Position numbers and translations under genes: made by a program | The notes under the pieces: generated by a model | Told to the model about the DNA's origin: nothing | Seen by the model: the letters and a program-made list of their open reading frames with translations, nothing else | The model's database searches: none | Source: Microbulbifer celer | GTDB taxonomy: Bacteria; Pseudomonadota; Gammaproteobacteria; Pseudomonadales; Cellvibrionaceae | Length of the DNA: 64,000 bases | Reading direction: 5' to 3' | NCBI RefSeq assembly: GCF_020991125.1 | Contig: NZ_CP087715.1 | Coordinates: forward strand, 868,001 to 932,000 | Shown: piece by piece, positions 52,545-61,946 of the stretch | Numbering within the stretch: the first letter of the stretch is position 1 | How the letters are laid out: each line of letters begins with the position of its first letter

Positions 52545-53690
52545 ATGTTGATCGGTGTCCCAAAAGAGATTAAGAACCACGAGTACCGCATTGGCCTGAC
52601 TCCGGCCAGTGTCCGCGAGCTGATCGGCCACGGTCACGAAGTAATCGTGCAAAAAGATGGCGGTTCTGCGATTGGCTTTACTGACGAAATGTACGAACAG
52701 GCTGGCGCCAAGATTATCGACAGTGCGGAAGAAATCTTCGCTACTGCCGATATGATCGTGAAGGTGAAAGAGCCGCAGCCGCACGAGTGCGAAATGCTGC
52801 GCCCGGGTCAGCTGCTGTACACCTACCTGCACCTGGCGCCCGATCCCAAGCAGACTGAACTGCTGGTGAAATCCGGTGCGACCTGTATTGCTTATGAAAC
52901 CGTCACCGACCGCCTCGGTGGCCTGCCGCTGCTGGCGCCCATGTCTGAAGTTGCCGGCCGTATGTCCGTACAGTGCGGTGCGCACCACCTGGAAAAAGCC
53001 CAGGGTGGCCTCGGCGTATTGCTCGGCGGTGTGCCCGGTGTCGCTCCGGCCAAAGTATTGATTATCGGTGGCGGTGTGGTTGGTACCAACGCAGCCAAGA
53101 TGGCGCTGGGTATGGGTGCTGATGTGACCATCCTGGATCGCTCTCTGCCGCGCCTGCGTCAGCTGGACGATATCTTCGGCGGCGCTGTGCGCACCGAGTA
53201 CTCCACCAACGATGCGATTGAATCTCACGCGCTGGAAGCGGACCTGGTTGTCGGTGCGGTACTGATTCCGGGTGCTGCGGCACCGAAGCTCCTGACCCGC
53301 GACATTATCAGCCGCATGAAGAAAGGCGCGGTGGTTGCAGACGTGGCCATTGACCAGGGCGGTTGTTTCGAGACCTCCAAAGCCACTACCCACCAGGAAC
53401 CCACTTATGTGGTAGACGGCGTGGTGCACTACTGTGTCGCCAATATGCCCGGCGGTGTTGCGCGTACCTCTACCATGGCGCTGAACAATGCGACCCTGCC
53501 GTTTGCGGTGGCGCTCGCCAACAAGGGTGCCAAACAGGCGCTGCTGGACGACGCCAACCTGATGGAAGGCCTGAACGTGCACGCCGGTATGGTGACTTAC
53601 AAGGCGGTGGCCGATGTACTGGGTTACGAATACGTCGACCCGAAACTGGCCCTGCAGAAATCCGCGGTGGATTCCGGCGTAGCCGCCTGA
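52545..53690 (+). CDS. ald: Alanine dehydrogenase
   Basis: A 381-residue NAD-dependent L-alanine dehydrogenase. The N terminus MLIGVPKEIKNHEYRIGLTP, the catalytic lysine segment DMIVKVKEPQ, the LHLAPDPKQT histidine, and the Rossmann motif VLIIGGGVVGTNAAKMALGMGA all fit. ATG 52545 is preceded by GAGGAGAA. It makes pyruvate from alanine and is under likely control of the divergent Lrp-type gene. A good terminator follows. Confidence 0.96.
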   Translation: MLIGVPKEIKNHEYRIGLTPASVRELIGHGHEVIVQKDGGSAIGFTDEMYEQAGAKIIDSAEEIFATADMIVKVKEPQPHECEMLRPGQLLYTYLHLAPDPKQTELLVKSGATCIAYETVTDRLGGLPLLAPMSEVAGRMSVQCGAHHLEKAQGGLGVLLGGVPGVAPAKVLIIGGGVVGTNAAKMALGMGADVTILDRSLPRLRQLDDIFGGAVRTEYSTNDAIESHALEADLVVGAVLIPGAAAPKLLTRDIISRMKKGAVVADVAIDQGGCFETSKATTHQEPTYVVDGVVHYCVANMPGGVARTSTMALNNATLPFAVALANKGAKQALLDDANLMEGLNVHAGMVTYKAVADVLGYEYVDPKLALQKSAVDSGVAA

Positions 53691-53801
53691 TTTCCGCCAG
53701 GCCGCACATAAGCGGCCGTTGAGAGTTGGAAGAGTTTTCTTCTCGGGGCGCCCCCACGCCCCGCTCTGTGAGACCCGGCAGTGTCTTAAACTGTCACTTT
53801 G

Positions 53802-53827
53802 GCCGCGCTTTTTAGCGCGGCTTTTTT
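53802..53827 (+). terminator. Rho-independent terminator of ald
   Basis: GCCGCGCT-TTTT-AGCGCGGC followed by six T. It lies about 110 bases after the ald stop. Confidence 0.9.
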
Positions 53828-53888
53828 ATGGGAAAAATTTGTTGAACAGGTGTGCCGCTTAGGGCTTTGGTAGGGGATGCTTGGGCGG

Positions 53889-54629
53889 TTAGTTGCTTGG
53901 AAAAAGCCGGCTCAGAAGCACGGGCAGCGCAGTCTCCACGCGCAATATACGCGGCCCCAGGTGTACCGATTCGAAACCGGCCTCCTGTAGCTTTTCCACT
54001 TCATAGGGAATAAAGCCGCCCTCTGGGCCAATGGCGAGGGTGGTCTGCTGGCGGATATCCACCGGGCAGGGCTGTTCGGTAACGGGATGCGCCACCAGTT
54101 TGCGCGAGTCCGCGGCAATGGTTGGCAACTCGTCTTCCACGAAGGGTTTGAAGCGTTTGCGCAACTGGATCTCTGGCATCTGGGTATCGACTGCCTGCTC
54201 CAGCCCGAGTACGCATTGCTCGCGCAATTTGCTGGCGGCGAGCCACGGACTTTGCCAGTAGGATTTCTCCACCCGGTAGGCGTTGATCAGGTAGATCTTC
54301 TTCGCCCCCAGCGCAGTTGCGTTCTGCAGTGTGCGTTTCAGCATCTTTGGCCGGGGCAGGGCGAGAATCAGGGTCAGAGGCAGCGGTGCGGGGGATTCCC
54401 GCTTCAGGGATACCTGCAGAGCGATATGCCCCTCGCGGTGTTCGATCACTTCCCCGTCGCCGATGAGGCCGTTGAGCAGTCCCACCCTGAGGGTGTCGCC
54501 GACCTCGGCGCGGTGCACTTCAATAATATGCTGATAGCGGCGGCCGCTGATGCGTACTGTATCCGGTGCGATGTCCGGTGCGCTGTCCGATGATAGAAAG
54601 TCGCCGGGCTCGAGCAATATAAGGTTCAC
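53889..54629 (-). CDS. rsmE: 16S rRNA m3U1498 methyltransferase
   Basis: A 246-residue SPOUT methyltransferase. The N-terminal PUA-like domain has RISGRRYQHIIEVHRAEVGD, and the knotted C-terminal domain has LALPRPKMLKRTLQNATALG, LAIGPEGGF and LGPRILRVETALP, all diagnostic. The start is GTG 54629, four bases after the upstream gene's stop, so the two are one operon. Confidence 0.95.
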   Translation of the reverse strand: MNLILLEPGDFLSSDSAPDIAPDTVRISGRRYQHIIEVHRAEVGDTLRVGLLNGLIGDGEVIEHREGHIALQVSLKRESPAPLPLTLILALPRPKMLKRTLQNATALGAKKIYLINAYRVEKSYWQSPWLAASKLREQCVLGLEQAVDTQMPEIQLRKRFKPFVEDELPTIAADSRKLVAHPVTEQPCPVDIRQQTTLAIGPEGGFIPYEVEKLQEAGFESVHLGPRILRVETALPVLLSRLFPSN

Positions 54630-54633
54630 GGGT

Positions 54634-55476
54634 TCAGCGCCGTGACTGGGCCACAGCGCCCTTACCGATACCCTCGTAGGCGCGTACCGTCAGTGTGTCC
54701 CCCGGGGATTGTTCGGCGAGGGTATCGGCGATGTACTGCGCCAGTTGCTCTACGGTGGTATCGCAGTGCAGTAGCTCGCAACGATCGCTGGGGATCGAGA
54801 GGGCGAAGTCGCCCTGGCGGGCGCGGTAGGCGAAATGAAGTTGGCCGTCTTCTTCCTTTTGCAAGTCTTCCCGCGTGCCCAGGTAAATGTCTGCCCAGCG
54901 CTGGCTCCACAGGTGTTCCAGTTCGGCGCTGCGTTCGCCATTGCGGTCAATGCGAATCCGCGAGCGGTGACCGTGGGCAATGCGTTGACAATTGCCGTCG
55001 TGTTTTTTCAGGCCGTGACTGTAGTGATAGAAGGGCGAGGGAATTTCTTCGCAAGTAAAGCTCAGGTTGAGCTGATCCACGCTGGTGGGAAATACGCCGG
55101 CCAGCTGCTGTACGCACCAGGTGGCCACGGATTCTGCCGTGATACTTTCCGCTTCTACCAGAGCAAACGCCTGCTCCGGGCCGCTGACCGTGATTTTTCT
55201 CTCTGCGGGCAGGCGCCATGTCAGGGTTAGGCGACCGGCTTCCTGTTGCAGGGACAGGTGCGCAGAGCGGGTCGGTACCAGCAGCCGGTGGTCCAGCTCG
55301 TCGTCCAGCCAGTTGCGCAGGGTTTTCTTGACGATACCGAAGTCGACCACCATGCCCTGGTGGTCCAGCGCACCGTCCAGAGCGGCGTTGGCGAGCCAGG
55401 TTTCACCGACCACGCCCCGGTGATGATCCAGGTAGCTGAAATCCACATTGGTGAGATTGTCGACGAACAGGTGCAT
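54634..55476 (-). CDS. 6-pyruvoyl-tetrahydropterin synthase / QueD-like protein
   Basis: A 280-residue protein with two T-fold halves. The second half has the HYSHGLKKHDGNCQRIAHGHRSRI segment, with the zinc-binding histidines; the first half has DGALDHQGMVVDFGIVKKTLRNWLDDELDHRLL, also a QueD pattern. A two-domain form of this kind is common in Pseudomonas relatives. The function is most likely 6-carboxytetrahydropterin synthesis for queuosine. Start ATG 55476 (MHLFVDNLTNVDF). Confidence 0.88.
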   Translation of the reverse strand: MHLFVDNLTNVDFSYLDHHRGVVGETWLANAALDGALDHQGMVVDFGIVKKTLRNWLDDELDHRLLVPTRSAHLSLQQEAGRLTLTWRLPAERKITVSGPEQAFALVEAESITAESVATWCVQQLAGVFPTSVDQLNLSFTCEEIPSPFYHYSHGLKKHDGNCQRIAHGHRSRIRIDRNGERSAELEHLWSQRWADIYLGTREDLQKEEDGQLHFAYRARQGDFALSIPSDRCELLHCDTTVEQLAQYIADTLAEQSPGDTLTVRAYEGIGKGAVAQSRR

Positions 55477-55658
55477 AAAACTTCCGCTGCAATTGGGGGT
55501 GGAGCCCGACGGTGGGCGCGGCACAGTATAGCTTTTTGCTTGCTGGATTTGTCGCCCGCGCGGTTTCGATTTGCCGTGAATACTGCGGTAGCGGGGATCT
55601 ATGAAGATTGAGTCAGGATTGTTGGCGATCGGGGGTAGCACCCGGCGCTTTGAATCTC

Positions 55659-55664
55659 TATAAT
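55659..55664 (+). promoter_or_regulatory. Promoter -10 of the SRP RNA gene
   Basis: TATAAT is a perfect -10 sequence about 60 bases before the mature RNA; the -35 region is TTGAAT-like or TTTGAA and poorly defined. Confidence 0.6.
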
Positions 55665-55726
55665 CGCGCCCTCTTCAAGCGAAGGCAGTCCAATTCCAGG
55701 GTGTGCCGGTGGCTTGAAAGCGTGAT

Positions 55727-55836
55727 GGCGGCCCTTCCGGTCTCCTCGCGATGATCAGCTGTGAACTCCGCCAGGCCCGGAAGGGAGCAACGGTAGCAGT
55801 GACATCATGTGCCGAGGGTGTGCTGGTTGGGCTGCC
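55727..55836 (+). ncRNA. ffs: 4.5S RNA, bacterial signal recognition particle RNA
   Basis: Closing stem GGCGGCCC / GGGCTGCC and the conserved domain IV core GCCAGGCCCGGAAGGGAGCA with the GGAA tetraloop and the asymmetric loop AGCA. Its length of about 110 bases is right. It binds Ffh. A T-tract at 55842-55848 follows. Confidence 0.93.
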
Positions 55837-56139
55837 TCCAATTTTTTTCCCCTCTCTTGTCTTCTCCTCTTACTCATCCCTGTTGCTTCTCCCCAGTTCC
55901 CCTGCAATCGGTGCTCACTACGCAATTGCCCGTATTTTCTCCAGCGCGGTGCCGAGCATATTTTTCCTGTTTCTCTCAAATCGAGATATAACTCCATTCA
56001 GAACCTGAAAAAGGGAATTTTGTGCCGATCTGCGGGCTGGAATTGAGACGGCATCCCGCGCTGCCTGAGCCCTGTGCTATAAAACGGCGACAGATTCCGT
56101 TTTCCTTCCGATAAATAAGTCGAACAACCGAGGATGCCG
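55837..56139. other. Intergenic region ffs to peptidase gene
   Basis: A T-tract, then 300 pyrimidine-rich bases without a gene. TATAAA near 56090 could be the -10 of the peptidase gene. Confidence 0.4.
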
Positions 56140-58074
56140 ATGAAAAAGTTAGCGTTGGTAATTGCCGCTGCCATGGCCGTTTCCGCCTGTGACAACCGAA
56201 CGCCGGAGCAGGAGGAGTCGCAGACCGTTCCGAATTCTGCCAGCCAGGTGTCCTACGGTGCCGATCAGACCGAGACCGGCACCGTTGCCAAAGGTGATGA
56301 CGGCGATACCATGACTGAGGCGGACGCCGAGCAGTTCCTCGAAGATGCCCAGGCGCGCATGGCAAAGATGTCAGAGGAGGTCAGTCACGCCAGTTGGCTT
56401 GCATCCACCTACATCAATGTCGACTCCCAGTTCACGGAGGCGCTGGCGGTGGAGCGGTTTACCTCGTTGGCTGTGGAGCTGGCCCAGGAAGCCGCGAAGT
56501 TTGACGATGCGGATCTCACACCCGAAACCCGCCGTATGCTCACCATGCTGAAGCAGGGCCTGGTATTCCCCGCGCCGAAAGATCCCAAGCTGACCGCCGA
56601 GCTCGCCCAGATTGGCTCCAAATTGCAGGGCATGTACGGTGCCGGCAAATACTGCCCGGACCAGGAGCCGGGAGAAGAAAGCAGTGGCGCGGATGACGAC
56701 AAGGGCAAGTGCTACACCCTGACCGAAATGGGGCAGATGATGGCCAAGAACCGCGACCCCAAATTGCTCAAAGAGCTCTGGGTGGGGTGGCGTAAGGTGT
56801 CTCCGCCAATGAAGCCCTTGTATGAGCGTCAAGTCGAGATTGGCAACGCCGGTGCCCAGGAACTGGGGTACGACAACCTGAGCGTCATGTGGCGGTCCAA
56901 ATACGATATGGGTGCCGACGACTTTGCTGCGGACATGGACAAACAATGGAACAAGGTCAAGCCGCTGTACGAGGCGCTGCATTGCCATGTGCGGGCGAAA
57001 CTGAACGATCACTACGGCGATGACGTTGTGCCGGCAAGCGGCAAAATCCCTGCACACCTGCTGGGGAATATGTGGGCGCAGGAGTGGGGCAATATCTACG
57101 ATGTCGTCAAAGATGATGACATGCAGGCGCCCTATGACCTCACTCAGCTGGTGGTGGACTCCGGCATGAGTGAGAAAGAGATGGTCAAGGCGGGAGAGAA
57201 ATTTTTCACCTCGCTCGGATTTAAACCGCTGCCGAAAACCTTCTGGGAGCGCTCACAGTTTACCCAGCCTCAGGATCGAGATGTTGTCTGCCATGCCAGT
57301 GCCTGGAACCTGGACGGCAAAGACGATATCCGTATCAAGATGTGTATCAACAAGACCGGAGAAGATCTGGTAACCATTCATCATGAGCTGGGGCACAACT
57401 TCTATCAGCGTATCTACAACGATCAGCCGTTCCTTTACAAAGAGGGGGCCAATGACGGTTTCCATGAAGCAGTCGGCGATACCATTGCGCTGTCAATCAC
57501 ACCGAAATATCTGAAGCAGATCGGCTTGCTGGACGAGGTGCCCGGAACCGACAAGGATATCGGTTTTCTGATGCAGCAGGCACTGGATAAGATTGCCTTC
57601 CTGCCGTTTGGCCTGCTGGTAGACAAGTGGCGCTGGCAGGTATTCAACGGTGAAGTGGAGCCGGGTGATTACAATAAGGCGTGGTGGAAGCTGCGGGAAG
57701 AGTATCAGGGTATTGAGGCCCCGGTAGAGCGCAGTGAAGCTAACTTTGACCCCGGTGCCAAATATCATATTCCGGGAAATACGCCCTATGCGCGTTATTT
57801 CCTCGCGCGTATTCAGCAATTCCAGTTCCATCGCGCGTTGTGTGAGGCAGCCGGTGAAACCGGTCCGCTGCACCGCTGCTCTATTTTCAATAACAAGGCC
57901 GCGGGCAAAAAGTTGCGCAATATGCTTGCCATGGGCGCGAGTAAGCCGTGGCCTGATGCCATGGAGGCGCTGACGGGGCAGCGTGAACTGGATGCCACTG
58001 CCATCGTCGACTACTTTCAACCGCTGATGGAATACCTGCAGGAGCAGAATAAAGGTCGTCAGTGTGGTTGGTAA
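56140..58074 (+). CDS. M2-family peptidyl-dipeptidase lipoprotein (ACE-like)
   Basis: A 644-residue zinc metallopeptidase that removes dipeptides from C termini. The signal peptide ends at lipobox VSAC (MKKLALVIAAAMAVSAC). The zinc motif HHELGH is at residues 414-419, and the downstream zinc-ligand glutamate lies in NDGFHEAVGDTIALS. GLLVDKWRWQVFNG and the region with YARYFLARIQQFQF match the M2 family. ATG 56140 fits the ribosome site CGAGGATG better than 56134. Location is the periplasmic side of an envelope membrane. Confidence 0.95.
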   Translation: MKKLALVIAAAMAVSACDNRTPEQEESQTVPNSASQVSYGADQTETGTVAKGDDGDTMTEADAEQFLEDAQARMAKMSEEVSHASWLASTYINVDSQFTEALAVERFTSLAVELAQEAAKFDDADLTPETRRMLTMLKQGLVFPAPKDPKLTAELAQIGSKLQGMYGAGKYCPDQEPGEESSGADDDKGKCYTLTEMGQMMAKNRDPKLLKELWVGWRKVSPPMKPLYERQVEIGNAGAQELGYDNLSVMWRSKYDMGADDFAADMDKQWNKVKPLYEALHCHVRAKLNDHYGDDVVPASGKIPAHLLGNMWAQEWGNIYDVVKDDDMQAPYDLTQLVVDSGMSEKEMVKAGEKFFTSLGFKPLPKTFWERSQFTQPQDRDVVCHASAWNLDGKDDIRIKMCINKTGEDLVTIHHELGHNFYQRIYNDQPFLYKEGANDGFHEAVGDTIALSITPKYLKQIGLLDEVPGTDKDIGFLMQQALDKIAFLPFGLLVDKWRWQVFNGEVEPGDYNKAWWKLREEYQGIEAPVERSEANFDPGAKYHIPGNTPYARYFLARIQQFQFHRALCEAAGETGPLHRCSIFNNKAAGKKLRNMLAMGASKPWPDAMEALTGQRELDATAIVDYFQPLMEYLQEQNKGRQCGW

Positions 58075-58190
58075 CCCGTTATCTCGATTGAGCATGGCTA
58101 TAGACCGTATATCCACGATTAATGGAGTTTAGGGTTTGAAAAACTGCGTTTGACCTTAGTATTAGGTCTGAAAGCTAAAGAATTGAACCT

Positions 58191-58351
58191 TAGTGGGCCG
58201 TGCGTAAAGTTCTGAAACCATTCGCTGCGCCAAAACGCCCGGCTCCGCGTTGAGAAGGCTTGAAATGGAGCCAAATTCCATCGCGTTCTCGCCTTGATCA
58301 GAACGTTTTGGCTGTGCTCCTTGGTTGCAAAACTTCATGCACGGCCCACTA
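58191..58351. repeat. Palindromic interspersed repeat, type 3 (MITE-like)
   Basis: TAGTGGGCCGTGCGTAAAGT (58191-) and its near-complement ACTTCATGCACGGCCCACTA (ending 58351) form 29-base imperfect terminal inverted repeats of a 161-base element. Inside, GCCAAAACG and CGTTTTGGC also pair, so nearly the full length folds back. It lies between the M2 peptidase and dps, 20 bases before the dps start, so it spans the dps promoter region. Confidence 0.75.
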
Positions 58352-58371
58352 GCCAAAAAAAGAGGTTGCGA

Positions 58372-58842
58372 ATGAGCAATATTGATATCGGTATTGGTGA
58401 AAAAGATCGCGAACAGGTCGCAGAAGGGTTGAAGCGCCTGCTCGCAGACTCCTACACACTGTATCTGCAGACCCACAACTTCCACTGGAATGTTACCGGC
58501 CGTCTGTTTCGCGAGCTGCACCTGATGTTCGAAGAGCATTACACCGAGTTGGCCACTGCTGTGGATGATATCGCGGAGCGTATTCGTACTCTGGACGTTG
58601 TTGCTCCGGGCACCTACAAGGCGTTTGCCGAACTGAGCTCCATCAAGGAGGTTCAGGATGTGCCCGCCGCTGAAGAAATGGTGCGCATCCTGACTCAGGG
58701 GCACGAGCAGGTGGTGAAGACCTGTCGCGAAGTGTTGAAAGCTGCACAGGACGCCGATGATGAGTCTACCGCCGCGCTGGTGTCTGACCGCATGCGTGTT
58801 CACGAAAAGACCGCCTGGATGTTGCGTGCCACAGCGCAATAA
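58372..58842 (+). CDS. dps: Dps-family DNA-binding ferritin-like protein
   Basis: A 156-residue protein that forms dodecamers, oxidises and stores iron with peroxide, and protects DNA. The ferroxidase motif is [26 protein letters not shown], with the His/Asp/Glu ligands, and [12 protein letters not shown] follows. ATG 58372 is used, with AGAGGTTGC ahead; the frame upstream to 58294 lies in the repeat. A strong terminator follows. It pairs functionally with the catalase elsewhere in the window. Confidence 0.95.
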   Translation: MSNIDIGIGEKDREQVAEGLKRLLADSYTLYLQTHNFHWNVTGRLFRELHLMFEEHYTELATAVDDIAERIRTLDVVAPGTYKAFAELSSIKEVQDVPAAEEMVRILTQGHEQVVKTCREVLKAAQDADDESTAALVSDRMRVHEKTAWMLRATAQ

Positions 58843-58865
58843 GTCGCGACCTGAGCCGTTCCAAG

Positions 58866-58892
58866 TGGCCCGCGGATGCGGGCCATTTTTTT
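58866..58892 (+). terminator. Rho-independent terminator of dps
   Basis: TGGCCCGC-GGAT-GCGGGCCA followed by seven T. Confidence 0.93.
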
Positions 58893-59378
58893 ATCTGGAA
58901 AATTGTCCCGAGTAACTCACTCTCAATCTCTCCGAGCCTGCTCTCCAAATCTACTCCCCAGACCTGTTCAGCCCGCTGAATGGTTTTCCTGCAAAGGTCG
59001 GGTTAATTTCAAAAGTAAAATTTACAGTTCAAACAATATGTCACGCTGGATTGGCCCATGGTTTGGTTGTTAAATGATCAAATTTATCCTCTTTTGGCGT
59101 CTAAGGTTTATCTTTTTGCCGCATATCGCTAGAATTTCCCCGCAATTCGGCGTCCGGTTCCGGTATTTTTTGCGGCACCGCCCTCTATAGCACTGCTGAA
59201 GACCGATGTATCTGAGCCTGTCTGGCAGCTTTAGCTACTCATAATAATTACACCACTAAATTAATAGCGAGATGATGCATGCATTCCTGCGGGCAGCGAT
59301 GTGCTGCCATGCCGCGGCGTGCTGTGGTGGGTTCTCTGCGTCGAAATCACACAAAAAATTTAGAGAGAGGAGATCTCT
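58893..59378. other. Leader and intergenic region of the TonB receptor
   Basis: No gene is seen in 486 bases. A short palindrome ATGCATGCAT lies at 59275-59284, and the last 30 bases hold a clear ribosome site. Long TonB-receptor leaders are common; nothing specific is recognised. Confidence 0.4.
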
Positions 59379-61790
59379 GTGTTCAAAACCAACAAGCTGC
59401 ACAGCGCGATTCTGGCGGCTACTGCCGCTGTACTGGGGAGTCAGCCGGCACTGGCCCAGCCGCGCCAGATTGAAGAAGTGACGGTCACTGCCACCAAACG
59501 TGCGGCAAGCACCCAGGATATTCCGGTGACAGTACAGGCGCTGGGGGAGCAGAACCTGGAAAACCTCAACGTCGCCAACTTTGACGACTACATTCGCCAT
59601 ATGCCCAATGTGACCTCCGGTGGTCGCGGCCCGGGTCAGTCCTCCATTTACATCCGCGGCATGGCGACCGAAACCATCTCCACCCAGCTGTCCCAGGCCA
59701 ACGGCACGGCACCGAACGTGGCCCTGTACGTGGACGAAGCGCCGGTGAGCATCGGTGGGCGCAACCTGGATGTGTACGTGACCGATGTTGAGCGTGTGGA
59801 AGTATTGAAAGGTCCGCAGGGCACTCTGTTCGGTGCCAGCTCTCAGGCCGGTACCGTGCGCCTGATCACCAATAAGCCGCGCTTGAATGAGTTCGAACTC
59901 GGCATCGACGCCGGCCTCGCCACCACCAAAAACGGCGAGATGTCCGACACTCTGGAAACCGTGGTCAACCTGCCGTTGATCGATGACAAGCTGGCGGTGC
60001 GAGTAGCTGCCTACCAGTCCAACGAGGGTGGTTACATCGACAACGTTGCCGGTACCTACACGCCGGATCCAGAGCTGAATCCGGTATGGGAAGGCTATCC
60101 GGTGGAGAGCACCAGTAACGAAGATCTGGTGGAAAAAGACTTCAACGATGCCAGCTACCAGGGCGCGCGCGTGGGGGTTAAATGGGCTATCAATGACGAT
60201 TGGGAAGCCCTGGTACAGCACACCCATCAGGATCTGGAAGCGGACGGCGTGTTCGATCACGATCCGGAAAATGTCGGCGACCTGGAAGTACGTCGTTACT
60301 TTGAGGATTCCCTGGAAGACAGCTTCGATCTCACCAGTTGGACTCTGGAAGGCCGCCTGGCGGCACTGGATGTGGTCTACACCGGCGCCTACCTGGATCG
60401 TGAAGTCGAGCAGTCCATGGACTACACCGGCTACAACGATGTGGGCGGCTATGTGGACTACTACACTTGTGATACCGCGACACGCGATGTCTGCTATGAC
60501 CCCACCAAGGCCTACGTTGGAGAAGTAGACAACACCCGAATTTCCCACGAGCTGCGTTTCTCCACTTCTGAAGAACATGCACTGCGCTTTACCGGTGGCG
60601 TCTTCTACGAAGACGTGGAGATTCTCGACAACGGTAATTTCCTCTATCCGTCCGTGGCCGATCTCGGCAACAGTGAGAACTATCCCCGCGGTTGGGCGCC
60701 CGGTAGTAATGATGAAATTCCGGCAACTGTGATCGATCCGAGTGCGCGTCCGGCGGAAGTAGCGTTTTTCAACGACATTACCCGTACCGAAGAGCAGCTG
60801 GCGTTCTTTGGTGAATTGACCTACGACATCACCGACAAGCTCGCCGCTACCGTTGGTCTGCGTCACTACGATATCGATGTGGAACTGAAGGGCTCCGCCA
60901 ACTCTTCCTTCGATACCCTGTTCACTGACACGGATCAGGATTCCTCCGGCGATAACCTGGACCTGAAATGGGTTGAAGAGGGCATCGACACGCCGCTGAA
61001 CGAAAGTGACACTATCACCAAGTTCACCCTGAGCTACACGCCCAACGACGATGTGCTGCTGTATGCAACCTACTCCGAAGGGTTCCGTCCGCCGGCCTAT
61101 AACCGCGGCGGTGGCAACGGCAACGACACCACCACCGTGCCTTTCACCGTAAGCACAGATACCGTCGACAACTACGAAGCCGGTTGGAAAACCAGCCTGG
61201 CGGACAACAGCCTGCAGTTCAACGGCAGCGTCTACCGCGTGGACTGGAAAGATATCCAGACTGCGGTCTTTGATCCCAGCGTTTACTTCCTGTTCTACCT
61301 CGACAACGCACTGGATGCGCAGATCAACGGTATCGAAGCGGATGTGACCTGGCTGCCCACGGACAACCTGCAGATCATCGGTGCCTTCTCCTACAACGAC
61401 ACCGAGATCACCAATGTGCCGGGCAGTGCGGTCAATGTTGCGCCGGAAGGCAGCGAACTGGCCCTGTCTCCGCCTCTGCAGATGAACCTGCGTGCGCGCT
61501 ACGAGTGGACCGTGTCCCAGTTTGACGCCTACTGGCAGGCGGGTGTGCAGTACAGCGATGAGTCCTGGAGCTCTATCGTGGTTCAGCCCAACGACCGTTT
61601 CAAGCAGGATGCCTACACCACGGCCGACGCGTCTGTGGGCCTGCGTGAGATGAACTGGGGTGCCGAGTTGTATGCGGAAAACCTCACCGACGAGCGTGCC
61701 GAACTGTTCATCAACACCCTGGATGCTTCCAAGCGCATCACCACCAACCGTCCGCGTACCCTGGGTGTGCGGGTGACCTACGATTTCTGA
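59379..61790 (+). CDS. TonB-dependent outer-membrane receptor
   Basis: An 803-residue receptor. Signal peptide 1-26 (ending ALAQ), TonB box-like EEVTVTATKR at about 32-41, plug domain about 45-155 with RGMATETIS and VERVEVLKGPQGTLFG, and a 22-strand barrel ending GVRVTYDF (terminal phenylalanine). The long loops are acidic. It is of the type with very short N terminus and no signalling domain. Start is GTG 59379 with GAGAGGAGA upstream. The substrate is not known; followed by a TPR-sulfotransferase, as in several related marine bacteria. Confidence 0.95.
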   Translation: MFKTNKLHSAILAATAAVLGSQPALAQPRQIEEVTVTATKRAASTQDIPVTVQALGEQNLENLNVANFDDYIRHMPNVTSGGRGPGQSSIYIRGMATETISTQLSQANGTAPNVALYVDEAPVSIGGRNLDVYVTDVERVEVLKGPQGTLFGASSQAGTVRLITNKPRLNEFELGIDAGLATTKNGEMSDTLETVVNLPLIDDKLAVRVAAYQSNEGGYIDNVAGTYTPDPELNPVWEGYPVESTSNEDLVEKDFNDASYQGARVGVKWAINDDWEALVQHTHQDLEADGVFDHDPENVGDLEVRRYFEDSLEDSFDLTSWTLEGRLAALDVVYTGAYLDREVEQSMDYTGYNDVGGYVDYYTCDTATRDVCYDPTKAYVGEVDNTRISHELRFSTSEEHALRFTGGVFYEDVEILDNGNFLYPSVADLGNSENYPRGWAPGSNDEIPATVIDPSARPAEVAFFNDITRTEEQLAFFGELTYDITDKLAATVGLRHYDIDVELKGSANSSFDTLFTDTDQDSSGDNLDLKWVEEGIDTPLNESDTITKFTLSYTPNDDVLLYATYSEGFRPPAYNRGGGNGNDTTTVPFTVSTDTVDNYEAGWKTSLADNSLQFNGSVYRVDWKDIQTAVFDPSVYFLFYLDNALDAQINGIEADVTWLPTDNLQIIGAFSYNDTEITNVPGSAVNVAPEGSELALSPPLQMNLRARYEWTVSQFDAYWQAGVQYSDESWSSIVVQPNDRFKQDAYTTADASVGLREMNWGAELYAENLTDERAELFINTLDASKRITTNRPRTLGVRVTYDF

Positions 61791-61812
61791 TCTGACGATT
61801 GGAAATCCCGTC

Positions 61813-61899
61813 GGGGCACGGATGGATCTTCCATTGAGTCCGTGACCCCGGCACTGTGATCCGAAAATCGTCGTCATGTCGGCCGATACCGGCATGACG
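61813..61899 (+). terminator. Two hairpins after the TonB receptor gene
   Basis: CGGGGCACGGA pairs with TCCGTGACCCCG (61813-61851), and CGTCATGTCGG pairs with CCGGCATGACG (61872-61899). Neither has a T-tract, so read-through to the next gene is likely limited but not excluded. Confidence 0.5.
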
Positions 61900-61946
61900 A
61901 TCCCTATTCTTAATGCATCTTCCTCAATAACCGCGAGCGATTGACC

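Noticed and set aside
58294-58371. N-terminal extension of Dps
   Set aside because: These codons lie in the palindromic repeat and the family starts at MSNIDIG with a ribosome site ahead.
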